Assembly (NCBI RefSeq): GCF_963665055.1
Contig: NZ_OY762015.1
Coordinates: forward strand, 930,001-994,000
Source: an uncultured Methanobacterium sp.
Lineage (GTDB): Archaea > Methanobacteriota > Methanobacteria > Methanobacteriales > Methanobacteriaceae
Direction: 5' to 3'
DNA length: 64,000 nt
The notes beneath the pieces are model-generated. The model did not search any database, was not told the DNA's origin, and saw only the letters and a program-made list of their open reading frames with translations. Of this stretch, positions 27,780 through 36,705 are shown in pieces. The first letter of the stretch is position 1. The number at the start of each line of letters is the position of its first letter. The translations under genes were made by a program, and so were the position numbers.

Positions 27780-29162
27780 TCAGTGCTCCTGATTCAGTTT
27801 CATTGTTTCTAACTGTTTTGCACGATTTTTAAGACCCAACGTCAACAGCATCATACCCACTGCTAAAAAAGCAATTAAAATATAAGCTGACTGGTAACCG
27901 GTAAGTTTATCAGCCTGAGATCCTATTACTGCACCTATCATGGCACCACCGACCAGCTGCCCTGCACTGGCGTTGAAATTTATCAGAGCCTGACCTGCAG
28001 CCCGTTTATCTGCAGGGCTTTCGGTTAACATGATGTAACGCAGGGGAGATCCAAGCACAGTTGCCAGGCCCAGACCAATTACCACACCGGAGAGTATGAA
28101 CAGGTAAAAGCTACTGGCAAAGAAGCTTAACATGAATAACCCCACTGCCAGAATTAATGTACCGACAAACATAACCATTTTCGTACCGAATTTATCAAGT
28201 AATCTTCCAATTACCGGTGCACTGACTCCAAGAGCCAGGACGAGGGGTATGACCATTAAACTGGCATGAGATGTGGTCAGGGAGAGTGCCACCACTGCCA
28301 GAGCAGGCATGAATACAATGGCTGTTTGACATAAACCAGTTCCAATGGCAATGCTGGTGGCTATTTTCACCTCAAAACTTTTATACAGATCAATCTGGAT
28401 TACTGGATCAAGAGCATATCTTTCCACTTTCAGTAAAAGTGGTAATAAAACTACTGACAAAGCCAGGAATGGCCATACATAAAGGGATAATAAGCTGCTG
28501 GTGAAGTTAGCAGTATCGATCTGGTTAACACCCACTGCCAGGGCCCCAACCATCAATGCGAAAACTACTGTGCCCTGCCAGTCAAACCTAACATTTTCCT
28601 GCCTTTTGGTTACAGGTAATATGTAAAAGCTTAAAGCAATGATAACTGCAGCTATTGGTATGTTAATGATGAATAGCCATTGCCATCCATAATTAAGGAG
28701 TAATGCTCCAAGTATTGGTCCTAAAATTCCAGATAAACCCCAGACAGAACCAATGATTCCCAGTGCTCCACCTCGCTTTTCAGGGGGAAAGGTGTCCCCT
28801 ATAAATGCACTGGCCACCGGGAATATGCCCCCTGCCCCGAATCCCTGAATAGCCCTACCTATTAATAACTGTTCAAAGGATACAGAGGTAACGGTGATTG
28901 CTGACCCCAGGGCAAAAATGAAGATATCCAGAACATAAATACTTCTCCTACCATAAATATCAGACAATTTAGCCATTAAAGGCGTGCCGATCATGAAAAA
29001 CAGGATGTAAATGGCAAATATCCAGGAAACCAATCGTTCGTTAACACCAAACTGTCCCTGAATTGCAGGAAGTGCTGGACCCACGATCCCTATATCCAGG
29101 GACCCCATGAAAACACCAATAAAAATTAGAATTAAAATTCTATTTCTGTGCCGGTTATCCAT
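27780..29162 (-). CDS. DHA2-type MFS drug:proton antiporter
   Basis: The 460-residue transporter belongs to the EmrB/QacA branch. Motif A is seen as KLSDIYGRRSIY, motif C as GILGPILGALLLNYGWQWLFIINIP, and motif D1 begins GSLDIGIVGPALPAI. Around 12-14 membrane segments are visible. It probably exports toxic hydrophobic compounds using proton or sodium gradients. A paralog of similar length lies at 32398-33771 on the same strand, with near-identical N-termini and closely matching body. Confidence 0.9.
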   Translation of the reverse strand: MDNRHRNRILILIFIGVFMGSLDIGIVGPALPAIQGQFGVNERLVSWIFAIYILFFMIGTPLMAKLSDIYGRRSIYVLDIFIFALGSAITVTSVSFEQLLIGRAIQGFGAGGIFPVASAFIGDTFPPEKRGGALGIIGSVWGLSGILGPILGALLLNYGWQWLFIINIPIAAVIIALSFYILPVTKRQENVRFDWQGTVVFALMVGALAVGVNQIDTANFTSSLLSLYVWPFLALSVVLLPLLLKVERYALDPVIQIDLYKSFEVKIATSIAIGTGLCQTAIVFMPALAVVALSLTTSHASLMVIPLVLALGVSAPVIGRLLDKFGTKMVMFVGTLILAVGLFMLSFFASSFYLFILSGVVIGLGLATVLGSPLRYIMLTESPADKRAAGQALINFNASAGQLVGGAMIGAVIGSQADKLTGYQSAYILIAFLAVGMMLLTLGLKNRAKQLETMKLNQEH

Positions 29163-29740
29163 ATATTTAATTATGGAACTTTAGTTTAAAAAAATATACC
29201 ATTTATGCAGAATATACCATTGCAGAATAACCATTTATGCAGAGGATCGATAATTATCAAAAAAAATAGGTATTGAGTTAAAAAAAGCTATTGAGAAAAT
29301 GTATACCATTAAAAAGTATTGAGAATATATCAAAATGGATACCATTGATTGAAATAAGGATGATCCAACGCTTAACTTGATGAAATTTAACATTTTATAA
29401 ATCTGTATTCTGTTTAAATGCTCTTAGATTCACTTTTATTATTGATTGAGTTTTTATCGGGTAATGGAAAAATACATTGAAGATTTGTTTTATTAATATT
29501 AAAATCCATAATTATCTATAACAAATTTTTAAAAAGAGAGATTAAGGGCTAAAAATCCAATCATTTAATGATGAAGAAGATTTTTTGTTGTTAATTTCTA
29601 AGAATTATTTATGGTTTCATTGGACTATGATAGTTTGGAATTAGATGTGTTTAGTCCGGAATTTAATGTTATTAATCTGGAATTAGATGTGTTTAGTGGA
29701 ATGATGTGATACATAGGATGAAGCTACAGTTGGTATTCGT
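29163..29740. other. Intergenic region with degenerate repeats
   Basis: AT-rich, no gene seen. Short repeats occur: ATACCATTTATGCAGA around 29197-29240, and a pair of TTAGATGTGTTTAGT copies with TAATCTGGAA between, around 29640-29697. It is the promoter region of the efflux pump (left) and the TfoX-like gene (right). Confidence 0.5.
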
Positions 29741-30079
29741 ATGAAATACTATGATGAAATTATTTCCGGTAACCTGCGTCTTCGTTTAGAAAAGGAAATC
29801 ATGGATTGGCCTGATGTTTCCACGAAAAAAATGTTCGGCTGTCCATGTTATATGATAAATGAGAAGATGTTCGTCTTCTTAGTAACCAATGGAATAGTTA
29901 TCACTCAATTAAAACCAGATGAACTAAAAAGCCTCCAGAAACTGACCACCACTGAATATTTCCAGGCAGGGAAGAGGACAGTTAAAAAATGGACAAAAAT
30001 TCCAGTGACCAGTGAAACAGAATTAACACAACTAGTCCCCTACATTAAAATGAGTTATAATTCTTTAATGGCTGATTAA
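29741..30079 (+). CDS. TfoX N-terminal-domain-like protein
   Basis: The 112-residue protein resembles the N-terminal domain of TfoX/Sxy. It has a helix, then KKMFGCPCYMINEKMFVFLVTNGIVITQL, corresponding to the family motif MFG..y.l.gkmFal. It lacks the C-terminal TfoX domain. The family is not an established enzyme. The gene starts at ATG 29741 and lies 22 bp before a small membrane-protein gene on the same strand, so they probably form an operon. The relationship is based on the MFG motif and length; it could instead belong to a related small fold. Confidence 0.65.
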   Translation: MKYYDEIISGNLRLRLEKEIMDWPDVSTKKMFGCPCYMINEKMFVFLVTNGIVITQLKPDELKSLQKLTTTEYFQAGKRTVKKWTKIPVTSETELTQLVPYIKMSYNSLMAD

Positions 30080-30101
30080 AGACAATAATTAAGGTAAAAA
30101 G

Positions 30102-30575
30102 ATGAAAAAAAGTGATAAATCAACAGTGATCACCTACTTGGATCCGCGACTTGTCCGTAGAATCAGGATTTATAGCGTGGTAATGGTCGTCATGTTGCTG
30201 GTGATAATATTTGAAGTCCTGCAGGGCGCTTACACCATTGCCTGGGCTGCAGGAGGAATACTCATTGGCCTGGGAATTGGCACACTGGTAAGCCGTATGT
30301 ACAGCCTGAACTGGGATGAAGACACCAGCCAGGTCATCAGCAGGATCGACTGGATAGGAGGGGTGATCCTGGTCTGTTACCTGATTTTTGTATTCACCAG
30401 AACCCATTATCTTTCTTACTGGATCCAAGGTACTCCTTTACTGGGTTTGATCTTTAGCCTCACTGCCGGTACCATGCTCGGCCGGGTGCTAAGTACAGAA
30501 CACGGTATAAAGAAGATACTCAAAACATGGGATATTCTGGGAATAAAGAACAAACCGAACACTAATGGAGATTAA
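30102..30575 (+). CDS. Small integral membrane protein, four membrane segments
   Basis: The 157-residue protein has hydrophobic segments at about residues 25-43 (VVMVVMLLVIIFEVL), 48-65 (AWAAGGILIGLGIGTLV), 87-103 (GGVILVCYLIFVF) and 115-132 (PLLGLIFSLTAGTMLG). An Arg-rich cytoplasmic N-terminus precedes the first. No enzymatic motif was recognised. It follows the TfoX-like gene by 22 bp and is probably co-transcribed. Confidence 0.75.
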   Translation: MKKSDKSTVITYLDPRLVRRIRIYSVVMVVMLLVIIFEVLQGAYTIAWAAGGILIGLGIGTLVSRMYSLNWDEDTSQVISRIDWIGGVILVCYLIFVFTRTHYLSYWIQGTPLLGLIFSLTAGTMLGRVLSTEHGIKKILKTWDILGIKNKPNTNGD

Positions 30576-30660
30576 AACATAACTATAACAGAACAGGTTA
30601 TACTTAATTTACCTGATTAGATAATGATATTATAGGAGATTTTAAGGATTATAAGATTAT

Positions 30661-30795
30661 TCAATAAGAATTAAAAGAAAATTATTCATTAAGAATTAAA
30701 GGAATATTAAAAATTAAGGGATATTCAATTAAGAAATGAAAAAATACCATTAGGAAATGAAAGAATATCCATTAAGGAATTGAAGGGATATCACA
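30661..30795. repeat. Degenerate tandem repeat upstream of hypothetical gene
   Basis: About five diverged copies of a unit like ATTAAGGAATTGAAGGGATA run up to the ribosome binding site of the gene at 30816. Boundaries are approximate. Confidence 0.5.
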
Positions 30796-30815
30796 ATTAA
30801 CTGGGGTGTGAGTAG

Positions 30816-31499
30816 ATGTTGGATTTTGGTTTGACGGATAGTAAAAATATGGAAAATTACGAGACCAAGTTCTTAAATGAACTGGAGTCTGGTGACCAGA
30901 TAAGTGGTGAAATTGTAATTGGAGAGTTTCAAAAAAGTCCTATGGGTAAAAGGGAAGTTGCAGAATTTTACGTTATAATAACTGATAAGAAAACACTCAA
31001 AAAGTGGGTCTGTGAATTTGTAACACCATACTATCCAGAAACTGATAATATCTACGGTGAAAATGGTGGCCTGTTTTATACCTTTATTGATAGCCTGAAT
31101 CATGTGGTGAATGAAACACCCTTAAACTGGCAAGAGAATTATTCTGTGAATTTCAGCAGGTTCAGGAAAACAGTTAACCAACACATTTCAAGCATCACTG
31201 TGGAAGCAGTTTCCTCGGTTAATTCTGATGCCAAGACCGTTAATCTAATGGTTAAAGATGCCATGGTTAAAACCGAATCTAAAGAACAAAGCCCGGCAAC
31301 TATTTATGATCTGGCACAGGAAGACCCCATAATTCTAATGGCCTACTCCCATCTGCGCAATAAAGGCGACCGGATAACTGTGAAGAACATTGCCTTTGAA
31401 CTGAAATCATCCCTGGATGATGGTAAAATAACCGAAAATGCCTACAAAACAGCCCTGGACCAACTGCACAGGTTAAAGCCATCTGTTGATTTTCAGTAA
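30816..31499 (+). CDS. Conserved hypothetical protein, possibly OB-fold-containing
   Basis: The 227-residue soluble protein starts at ATG 30816, preceded by GGGGTGTG. The first 90 residues (ELESGDQISGEIVIGEFQKSPMGKREVAEFYVIITDKKTLKKWVCEFVTPYY) alternate short strands in a pattern compatible with an OB or other beta-barrel. The C-terminal 60 residues (ATIYDLAQEDPIILMAYSHLRNKGDRITVKNIAFELKSSL) look like a helical winged-helix-type domain. No family was recognised. The gene is upstream of a decayed toxin-antitoxin region on the opposite strand. Confidence 0.7.
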   Translation: MLDFGLTDSKNMENYETKFLNELESGDQISGEIVIGEFQKSPMGKREVAEFYVIITDKKTLKKWVCEFVTPYYPETDNIYGENGGLFYTFIDSLNHVVNETPLNWQENYSVNFSRFRKTVNQHISSITVEAVSSVNSDAKTVNLMVKDAMVKTESKEQSPATIYDLAQEDPIILMAYSHLRNKGDRITVKNIAFELKSSLDDGKITENAYKTALDQLHRLKPSVDFQ

Positions 31500-31551
31500 G
31501 CTATTTTATTTTCAAAATGTTCAGTATGAATCATAATTAGTTTAATGAGAA

Positions 31552-31659
31552 TCAAAAATCGTCAATGAGTGATTCTTGAATAGAACGTTCACTCTTAATA
31601 TTCGAAGGTTCAACTTTTAGGAGTTGACGCCGCTGGAAACAGTTTTTAATTGCATTCAA
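31552..31659 (-). pseudogene. Truncated HEPN-domain gene fragment
   Basis: A 35-codon frame begins at TTG 31659 after GGAAGGTGA and reads MNAIKNCFQRRQLLKVEPS, then NIKSERSIQESLIDDF, then stop. The section CFQRRQLLKVEPSNIKSERSIQESL is typical of the first helices of HEPN proteins partnered with nucleotidyltransferases (a C-x-R-x-x-L-LKxEPS-type start). The rest of the protein is missing, because the reading frame ends after the first helices and no continuation was found downstream. It follows the decayed nucleotidyltransferase gene by overlap, as in intact MNT/HEPN operons. Confidence 0.6.
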
Positions 31660-32198
31660 AAGGGTTCACCTTCCAGTAATAGTGACCCCCTCTTTAATGA
31701 ATGGTAAAATGGGGGATCTTTTTTTTTATCTGTTCCATTTTTTCAGGGGTTAAAATCTTAAAATATTCACCTCTGTATTGGTATTATTTTTAATATTTAT
31801 ATACAACTGGTTAATTTCCTCCTCCAGGGGGTAACTTACCACTTTGACCCATATATCCACATCACTAAGCTCTGTGTTGGTACGGATGCCATGCTTCCAT
31901 AAAGACCAGCGGACTCAACCCATATCGGAGAAATTTCATCCCATTTTAACTGTTGGAGACCCATCAATATCTTTAATGCTCGTGTTCTAGCATGATTAAT
32001 GATATAATATGTCTGTTTTTCTCGGTGTAAAAAATTCTTCTCTTTCATAGTCTTAAGGTAACGTGAAACCATACCCTTGGATACACCAGTTTCCCTGGTT
32101 ATTTGGGAAACTGTAATTTTTTCTTTTTTGAGCACTGTTTCCAGTATTTTCATCCTTTCCGAGGTTTTGAATAAATGGGTTAAAATCAAAGATAACAT
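31656..32198 (-). pseudogene. Frameshifted winged-helix nucleotidyltransferase (MNT/HEPN-type)
   Basis: An intact 120-codon frame (start 32198, ends 31836) encodes a winged helix (ILETVLKKEKITVSQITRETGVSKGMVSRYLK) and then enters a nucleotidyltransferase domain at ESAGLYGS. It runs out of frame there. The remaining domain is readable by three frame changes: GIRTNTELSDVDIWVKV (catalytic GS..T.SDxDxxV), then LTPEKMEQIKK, then PPFYHSLKRGSLLLEGEPF. Breaks are near 31900, 31755 and 31715. Several frameshifts plus the truncated partner argue for real decay and not a single sequencing error. The winged helix part could still be expressed as a repressor. Confidence 0.7.
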
Positions 32199-32265
32199 AA
32201 TGTTTACAGATTATAAACTTTTTGTTTATGAAACGTAAACATAATGTTCACACCATGTAAACAAA
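32199..32265 (-). promoter_or_regulatory. Repeated TGTTTAC-box operator upstream of winged-helix gene
   Basis: The short region immediately upstream of the winged-helix gene holds several TGTTTAC/GTAAACA boxes: TGTTTACA at 32201, the inverted pair GTTTATGAAACGTAAAC at 32224-32240, and TGTTCAC with GTAAACA at 32245-32263 separated by 5 bp. Such spaced inverted repeats next to a regulator gene are the usual layout of an autoregulatory operator. The regulator that binds is inferred. Confidence 0.55.
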
Positions 32266-32397
32266 TTTAAAACCATTTAAAAGATTAGTAATACTAATAT
32301 CAAAATTTTTATTTAATTTATATAATTTAAAAAAATAATTAATCCGTGAAGAATTAATCAGTTGCGACTTAATTGGATAACATAATTATCAATTAGT
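32266..32397. other. Remaining gap between operator and efflux-pump gene
   Basis: AT-rich spacer after the 3' end of the second MFS gene. No gene or repeat recognised. Confidence 0.35.
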
Positions 32398-33771
32398 TCA
32401 ATAAGCACTTTTAACCTGTTCATCCTTACTTTTAAGCCCTGCAGCAAGTATGGTCATTACAATAGCCACCAATCCTATGAAGATGTAGGCATACTGGTAT
32501 CCAACCAGTTGTCCTGCATATGATCCAATGAATGCCCCCACCAGTGCTCCCCCTACCAGCTGACCTACACTGGTTATGATATTTAAAAGGGCCTGTCCTG
32601 ATGCTCTTTCAGAGGGTGGGCTTTCAACCAGCATGATGTAACGAGGAGGGGAGCCTATGGTAGTGCTCATACCCACACCAATCAGGATACTAGCTAATAT
32701 TAATATGTAAAATGTTTCTGCGAATATACTGGCGGTGAAAAGTCCCACTGCCATTGCTATGGACCCAACAAGCATGATATTCCTGGAACCGTATTTATCC
32801 AGGAGCCGGCCAATAACTGGAGCACCCAGTGCCATGGTCAGGACCAGTGGTACTAACATGAAACTGGCTGCCTGCGATGAAAAGGTTAATGCAGTGATAA
32901 CAAAGGCAGGAATGAAAACAGTAGAAGCTTGTACCAATCCAGTACCAACCATTATACTGTTAACCAGTCTAACTTCCCTACTCCTGAAAAGATCAACCTG
33001 GATTAATGGATTGGTTGCATTTTTTTCAATCTTCCAGAGTACTGGAAGCAGTACCAAACTTAAAACCAGATAGGGCAAGACATCCTGTGACATGATGCTA
33101 CTGGTGAAATGGTTGGTGTCAATCTGGTTGATACCATAGGCCAGGAATGTTACCAGAACACCCAGTACAATTATACCCTTCCAGTCAAAGGTGATTGCAG
33201 GGTTTCTCTCACCCCTGGGAAGGATGTAGAAACTTCCCAATATTACCGCAATGGTTATGGGTAAGTTGATGATGAACAACCACTGCCAACCGTACTGTAG
33301 GAGTAGGCCTCCCAGCAGGGGCCCCATTACACTGGACCAACCCCATACGGAACTGAGAATTCCCAGGGCACCCCCTCTTTTTTCAGGAGGAAATATATCT
33401 CCAATAAATGCATTGGCCACCGGGAATATTCCACCAGCACCCAGACCCTGAATAGCCCTCCCAACAAGGAGCATTTCAAATGAGAAAGAAGTTATGGTTA
33501 CAATAGAACCAATGGTAAATAAGAGGATGTCCAGGATGTAAATAGCTTTCCTACCATATATATCGGACAATTTAGCCATGACCGGTGTTCCCAGCATGAA
33601 AAATAGTATGTAAATGGTGAACACCCATGAAAGGAGTCTGTCATCCACTGCGAAAAATGATTGAATACTGGGGAGTGCCGGGCCCACGATCCCGATATCA
33701 AGGGAACCCATGAACACACCCACAAAGAGGAGAATAAGTATACGATTTTTACCCTGATCTTCCATATCCAC
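32398..33771 (-). CDS. DHA2-type MFS drug:proton antiporter, paralog of the 27780 gene
   Basis: This 457-residue transporter shares with its paralog the N-terminal GSLDIGIVGPALPSI, motif A KLSDIYGRKAIY and motif C GPLLGGLLLQYGWQWLFIINLP. Both are of the EmrB/QacA type and likely export toxic hydrophobic molecules. A GxxxG-rich membrane region lies near the C-terminus. The two copies are separated by about 3.2 kb containing the TfoX-like, hypothetical and decayed MNT/HEPN genes. The nearby winged-helix operator reads away from it, so it probably has its own promoter. Confidence 0.9.
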   Translation of the reverse strand: MDMEDQGKNRILILLFVGVFMGSLDIGIVGPALPSIQSFFAVDDRLLSWVFTIYILFFMLGTPVMAKLSDIYGRKAIYILDILLFTIGSIVTITSFSFEMLLVGRAIQGLGAGGIFPVANAFIGDIFPPEKRGGALGILSSVWGWSSVMGPLLGGLLLQYGWQWLFIINLPITIAVILGSFYILPRGERNPAITFDWKGIIVLGVLVTFLAYGINQIDTNHFTSSIMSQDVLPYLVLSLVLLPVLWKIEKNATNPLIQVDLFRSREVRLVNSIMVGTGLVQASTVFIPAFVITALTFSSQAASFMLVPLVLTMALGAPVIGRLLDKYGSRNIMLVGSIAMAVGLFTASIFAETFYILILASILIGVGMSTTIGSPPRYIMLVESPPSERASGQALLNIITSVGQLVGGALVGAFIGSYAGQLVGYQYAYIFIGLVAIVMTILAAGLKSKDEQVKSAY

Positions 33772-33810
33772 CAGTTTTAATTTTAAACTTAAAAAAAGTT
33801 TTTTAAAAAA

Positions 33811-33905
33811 AATGAAATTGCTCTTCCACTGAGAATGAAATTACTCTCTCACTGAGAATGAAATTACTCTCTCACTGAGAATGAAATTACTCTTTCACCG
33901 AGAAT
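33811..33905. repeat. 23-bp tandem repeat, about four copies
   Basis: Unit AATGAAATTACTCTCTCACTGAG repeats four times with few mismatches. It lies between divergent genes, the efflux pump (left) and a DUF998 protein (right). Confidence 0.9.
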
Positions 33906-34203
33906 ATAATGTTTCAATTTTTTAATTCTCATTTCAACAGAAATTACCTCAAACGACTGTAAATTGAATCATATTTTAATAAACAGAAATAACATAATAT
34001 AAGTTGGAAAATAATTTAGCTCCTAATCTGGGGAGATAGGTCAATCTATATAGTTATCATCTGGGAGAGTTAACCCAATCTGGAGAATTAGCTCAATCTA
34101 GAGAATTAACTCAAATTGGGGAATAGCTCAATCTTGAGATGGAATGAATTAGTATCAGGTGAGTATCCGATAAAATATTAAATCAGTGGGGAGGGACAAT
34201 ATA
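33906..34203. other. Intergenic region with CTCAATCTNGAGAATTA repeats
   Basis: From about 34021 to 34140 there are four to five diverged copies of a 17-21 bp unit (CTCAATCTGGAGAATTAG). The region ends with GGGGAGGG, the ribosome binding site of the DUF998 gene. No coding frame is seen. Confidence 0.6.
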
Positions 34204-34860
34204 ATGAAAATACAAAGAGGCAGTATCTTTCATCCAGATAAGGATTACTACCAGATTGCTGGTATAATAATGCTGGTTGGTACTTTGCAGTTTTTGATGG
34301 CAGTTAACCTGGCAGAAACCCAGTTTCCAGGATACACAACCACCAACACCCTCAGCCACCTGGCAGGTACTGTTCCTCCAGTGGAACCTTCAGCCACCAT
34401 CTTCAACATCAGTGTGATACTCCTGGGAGTTTTAACCCTAACCAGTGTTTATTTAATATTAAAAAGTGGAGGTTGCAGGCTTTTCTCCACATGTCTTGCC
34501 ATATCCTCTTTATGTGCAATAGGTATAGGTGTCTTTCCCAGTTACACCGGTAGCCCCCATATATTCTTTACCAGTTTAACCTTCATTTTTGGGAGTTTAG
34601 CAGTTATATTTTCATACCGCCTCGGTTTAAACATTCCCATGGTAATAGTGTCCATGGTAGCAGGTTTCACAGCCCTCAGCATTATCATCAGCACTCTGGT
34701 ATGGGGAATGGGTAATCCCCTCATCAATTATCTAACCCTCGGTGGTGCAGAACGATTCATAGTTTACCCTATTTTACTGTACCTTGTTGCACTGGGTGGA
34801 TATTTAACCAGCAGGGGAAAAGACTGGGTGAGAATAAGGTTTACCGATGGATATTTTTAA
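34204..34860 (+). CDS. DUF998 family membrane protein
   Basis: The ATG at 34204 is preferred over the in-frame GTG at 34186 because the ribosome binding site GGGGAGGGA covers that codon. The product (218 aa) has about six hydrophobic segments, for example AGIIMLVGTLQFLMAVNLAE, ISVILLGVLTLTSVYLIL, ISSLCAIGIGVF, and VIVSMVAGFTALSIIISTLVWG. The motif NTLSHLAG near residue 50 followed by ...FNISVILLG is characteristic of DUF998. Function is not established for the family. It stands alone. Confidence 0.8.
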   Translation: MKIQRGSIFHPDKDYYQIAGIIMLVGTLQFLMAVNLAETQFPGYTTTNTLSHLAGTVPPVEPSATIFNISVILLGVLTLTSVYLILKSGGCRLFSTCLAISSLCAIGIGVFPSYTGSPHIFFTSLTFIFGSLAVIFSYRLGLNIPMVIVSMVAGFTALSIIISTLVWGMGNPLINYLTLGGAERFIVYPILLYLVALGGYLTSRGKDWVRIRFTDGYF

Positions 34861-35208
34861 ACAAGTTTAAAAGTGAAATTTCATACTAAAAATCTTATTA
34901 AACCCCTAATAATGTCTGGTTTAACTAATAACAAATATTTGTTCATTGAAATCAATTACAGTGCTATTTATTATTTTAAAAATCTGGTTAGTGATGGTGG
35001 ATTATATAAACGAAGGTTTAATTAACCACGTCGACCCATAATAGTATAATGTGAAATAAATATCTTTGATTTTCTCCATGTCCGGTAATTTTTAAAATGA
35101 GTTCATTTTTAAAAATAGGTATTTTAGGAGAATTATTTGATTATTTAATTTGTTTTGCAACTTACTTTAGACAAAGAACAATTTATTTTAAATTTGGAGG
35201 CTTAATAC
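34861..35208. other. Intergenic region before a small hypothetical gene
   Basis: AT-rich, with TATA-like sequence near 35003 (GATTATATAAAC). A ribosome binding site TTTGGAGGC lies at 35191-35199. No repeat was recognised. Confidence 0.4.
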
Positions 35209-35493
35209 ATGAATGAACATATAATTGAATCTCAAATACATACTATACCTTATAAAATGACATTACAACCCCAGTTACTTGGGAAACAGCAGCAGAGTGT
35301 TTTAAATAAGTATATCATGCCCTTACTAAAAAATAAAGGAATAGAACTCAAGGATGTAGGGGAATCTTTCCATACTCTACTGAGTCCATTGAGATTAGAA
35401 AGAATTAAAGAGAATAGATCCTTCTACCTGGTCCTTAAAGGGAGTTCTCACAGTAAAAAACCAGTAACTGTTCTAATAAATCCTTCTAAATAG
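35209..35493 (+). CDS. Small hypothetical protein (94 aa)
   Basis: The ATG at 35209 is preceded by TTTGGAGGC 9 nt upstream. The product is a soluble 94-residue protein with a predicted helix (QLLGKQQQSVLNKYIMPLLKNKGIELKDVGESFH) and a final strand (RSFYLVLKGSSHSKKPVTVLIN). No family was recognised. The good ribosome binding site and codon use support a real gene. Confidence 0.65.
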   Translation: MNEHIIESQIHTIPYKMTLQPQLLGKQQQSVLNKYIMPLLKNKGIELKDVGESFHTLLSPLRLERIKENRSFYLVLKGSSHSKKPVTVLINPSK

Positions 35494-35620
35494 GCAATTA
35501 TGGGTTAAATAGAACTAAAAAGGTAATTAGGGATTAAATAAATAATATAAGTATCAAACCTAATACTCCATACTTAAACTACTTTTTTAAATTGACAATC
35601 ACCCCTAACATTCCTTGAGG
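35494..35620. other. Short AT-rich gap
   Basis: No features recognised apart from poly-A/T stretches. Confidence 0.3.
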
Positions 35621-35767
35621 ATGATTTATCAAATCTTATTTATTTGTTTTATAGATTCAATATTCATCATTTTATTAGCCAAATACAGCGATTTAGGTAT
35701 TATCCTTATTTTTCTAGTTGTAAGTATTAGTACAATAATCCTGATTTTTCAGGGCAGAAAATATTAA
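35621..35767 (+). CDS. Possible 48-residue two-segment membrane peptide
   Basis: A 49-codon frame starts at ATG 35621. The product is almost entirely hydrophobic: MIYQILFICFIDSIFIILL, then AKYSDL, then GIILIFLVVSISTIILIF, ending QGRKY. That would be a small membrane hairpin. No strong ribosome binding site precedes it (GAGG touches the ATG), and AT-rich DNA can encode hydrophobic runs by chance, so this is tentative. Confidence 0.35.
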   Translation: MIYQILFICFIDSIFIILLAKYSDLGIILIFLVVSISTIILIFQGRKY

Positions 35768-35966
35768 GCACTATAATCCTGATTTTTCTGGTAGTAAATA
35801 TTAGTACAAATACTACCTCACCTTATCCTCTCAATAATTTCAATCAGTATGATTAGAAATAAAATTAAATGAACAGATATAAAAATTGAAAGGACATAAA
35901 AAAAGATTGATTATGAAAAAAGAGATTGGAATAAAGATTTGATAAAATAGGTATTTGATAAAAATA
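35768..35966. other. Intergenic region with imperfect repeat
   Basis: A pair of TAATCCTGATTTTTC copies (one in the previous frame's end at about 35737, one at about 35773) with TATTAGTACAA copies shows local duplication. Otherwise AT-rich and featureless. Confidence 0.45.
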
Positions 35967-36023
35967 TTGAATTAATCCATCAAGGATTGAATTAATCCAT
36001 CAAGGAAAATAATCCAATCAAGG
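35967..36023 (+). repeat. 20-bp tandem repeat supplying the lipoprotein ribosome binding site
   Basis: Two exact copies of ATTGAATTAATCCATCAAGG, then a degenerate third ending CAATCAAGG. The last CAAGGA is the ribosome binding site 6-9 nt before the ATG at 36032. Confidence 0.75.
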
Positions 36024-36031
36024 ATAATCTC

Positions 36032-36571
36032 ATGTCTTCGGAAAAAATCATTTTGATCATGATGCTGGTGATTTCCTTATTCATAATTGTTATTTCAGGT
36101 TGTACCTCCCTGGAAGGAGATTATGAAAACAGTATCTTAAGTTTAAAAATTCCCGAAAACTGGACTGTGGATAATTCAAACTCTAGTGATGCTATTGTCA
36201 GTTTAAAACCCATAAATTCATCCAGTAGCATAATTTACATACAAAGCAGTGACAGTGATACTTCAAAGATTATAGAATGGTATATCAATAATTATCCTGT
36301 GAAGTATCCTCGTTTTCAGGTGATTAAAAGGGAATCTGTGAAGGTTGATGGTCAACAGGGCGAAAAACTGGTTTATAAAAATACCGCCCAAAATGACTCT
36401 CTCCTAGTGGGTCCAGATTACATATCCTCGCTGGTGGTTTTTTCAAAAGATAATCAGACTTATATTATAAGTTCCAGTGAAGTACTGGTAGATAACTATT
36501 ATTCACAAGTAGAACCTGCCATGAATGTTGTGGTGGGATCAATACGTATTAAAGGTAACATACTCAATTAG
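36032..36571 (+). CDS. PsbP-like lipoprotein
   Basis: The 179-residue product has a lipoprotein signal (MLVISLFIIVISGC) and a PsbP-type domain: SILSLKIPENWTVDNSNS, then strands and KVDGQQGEKLVYK, then a late VVGSIRIKG helix/strand. It is a surface lipoprotein with no known enzymatic motif. The gene's ribosome binding site lies in a tandem repeat. Close relatives are at 19684, 39835 and 40627. Confidence 0.75.
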   Translation: MSSEKIILIMMLVISLFIIVISGCTSLEGDYENSILSLKIPENWTVDNSNSSDAIVSLKPINSSSSIIYIQSSDSDTSKIIEWYINNYPVKYPRFQVIKRESVKVDGQQGEKLVYKNTAQNDSLLVGPDYISSLVVFSKDNQTYIISSSEVLVDNYYSQVEPAMNVVVGSIRIKGNILN

Positions 36572-36705
36572 TTATTACTCAATAGGTTACAGTCTTAAAT
36601 TAAGTATTTTAATATTAAAAGAAAACCAATATTTAAGATATTGAGTAGTTTAAAGATATCTTATAAGTTAATTTAACAAATATACAATAAATGAGGGGAT
36701 TTATT

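Noticed and set aside
31600..31735. Structured small RNA or terminator (stem CCCCC/GGGGG plus T-run, and CTGGAA/TTCCAG stem)
   Set aside because: The same bases read as decayed nucleotidyltransferase/HEPN coding sequence, a better explanation.
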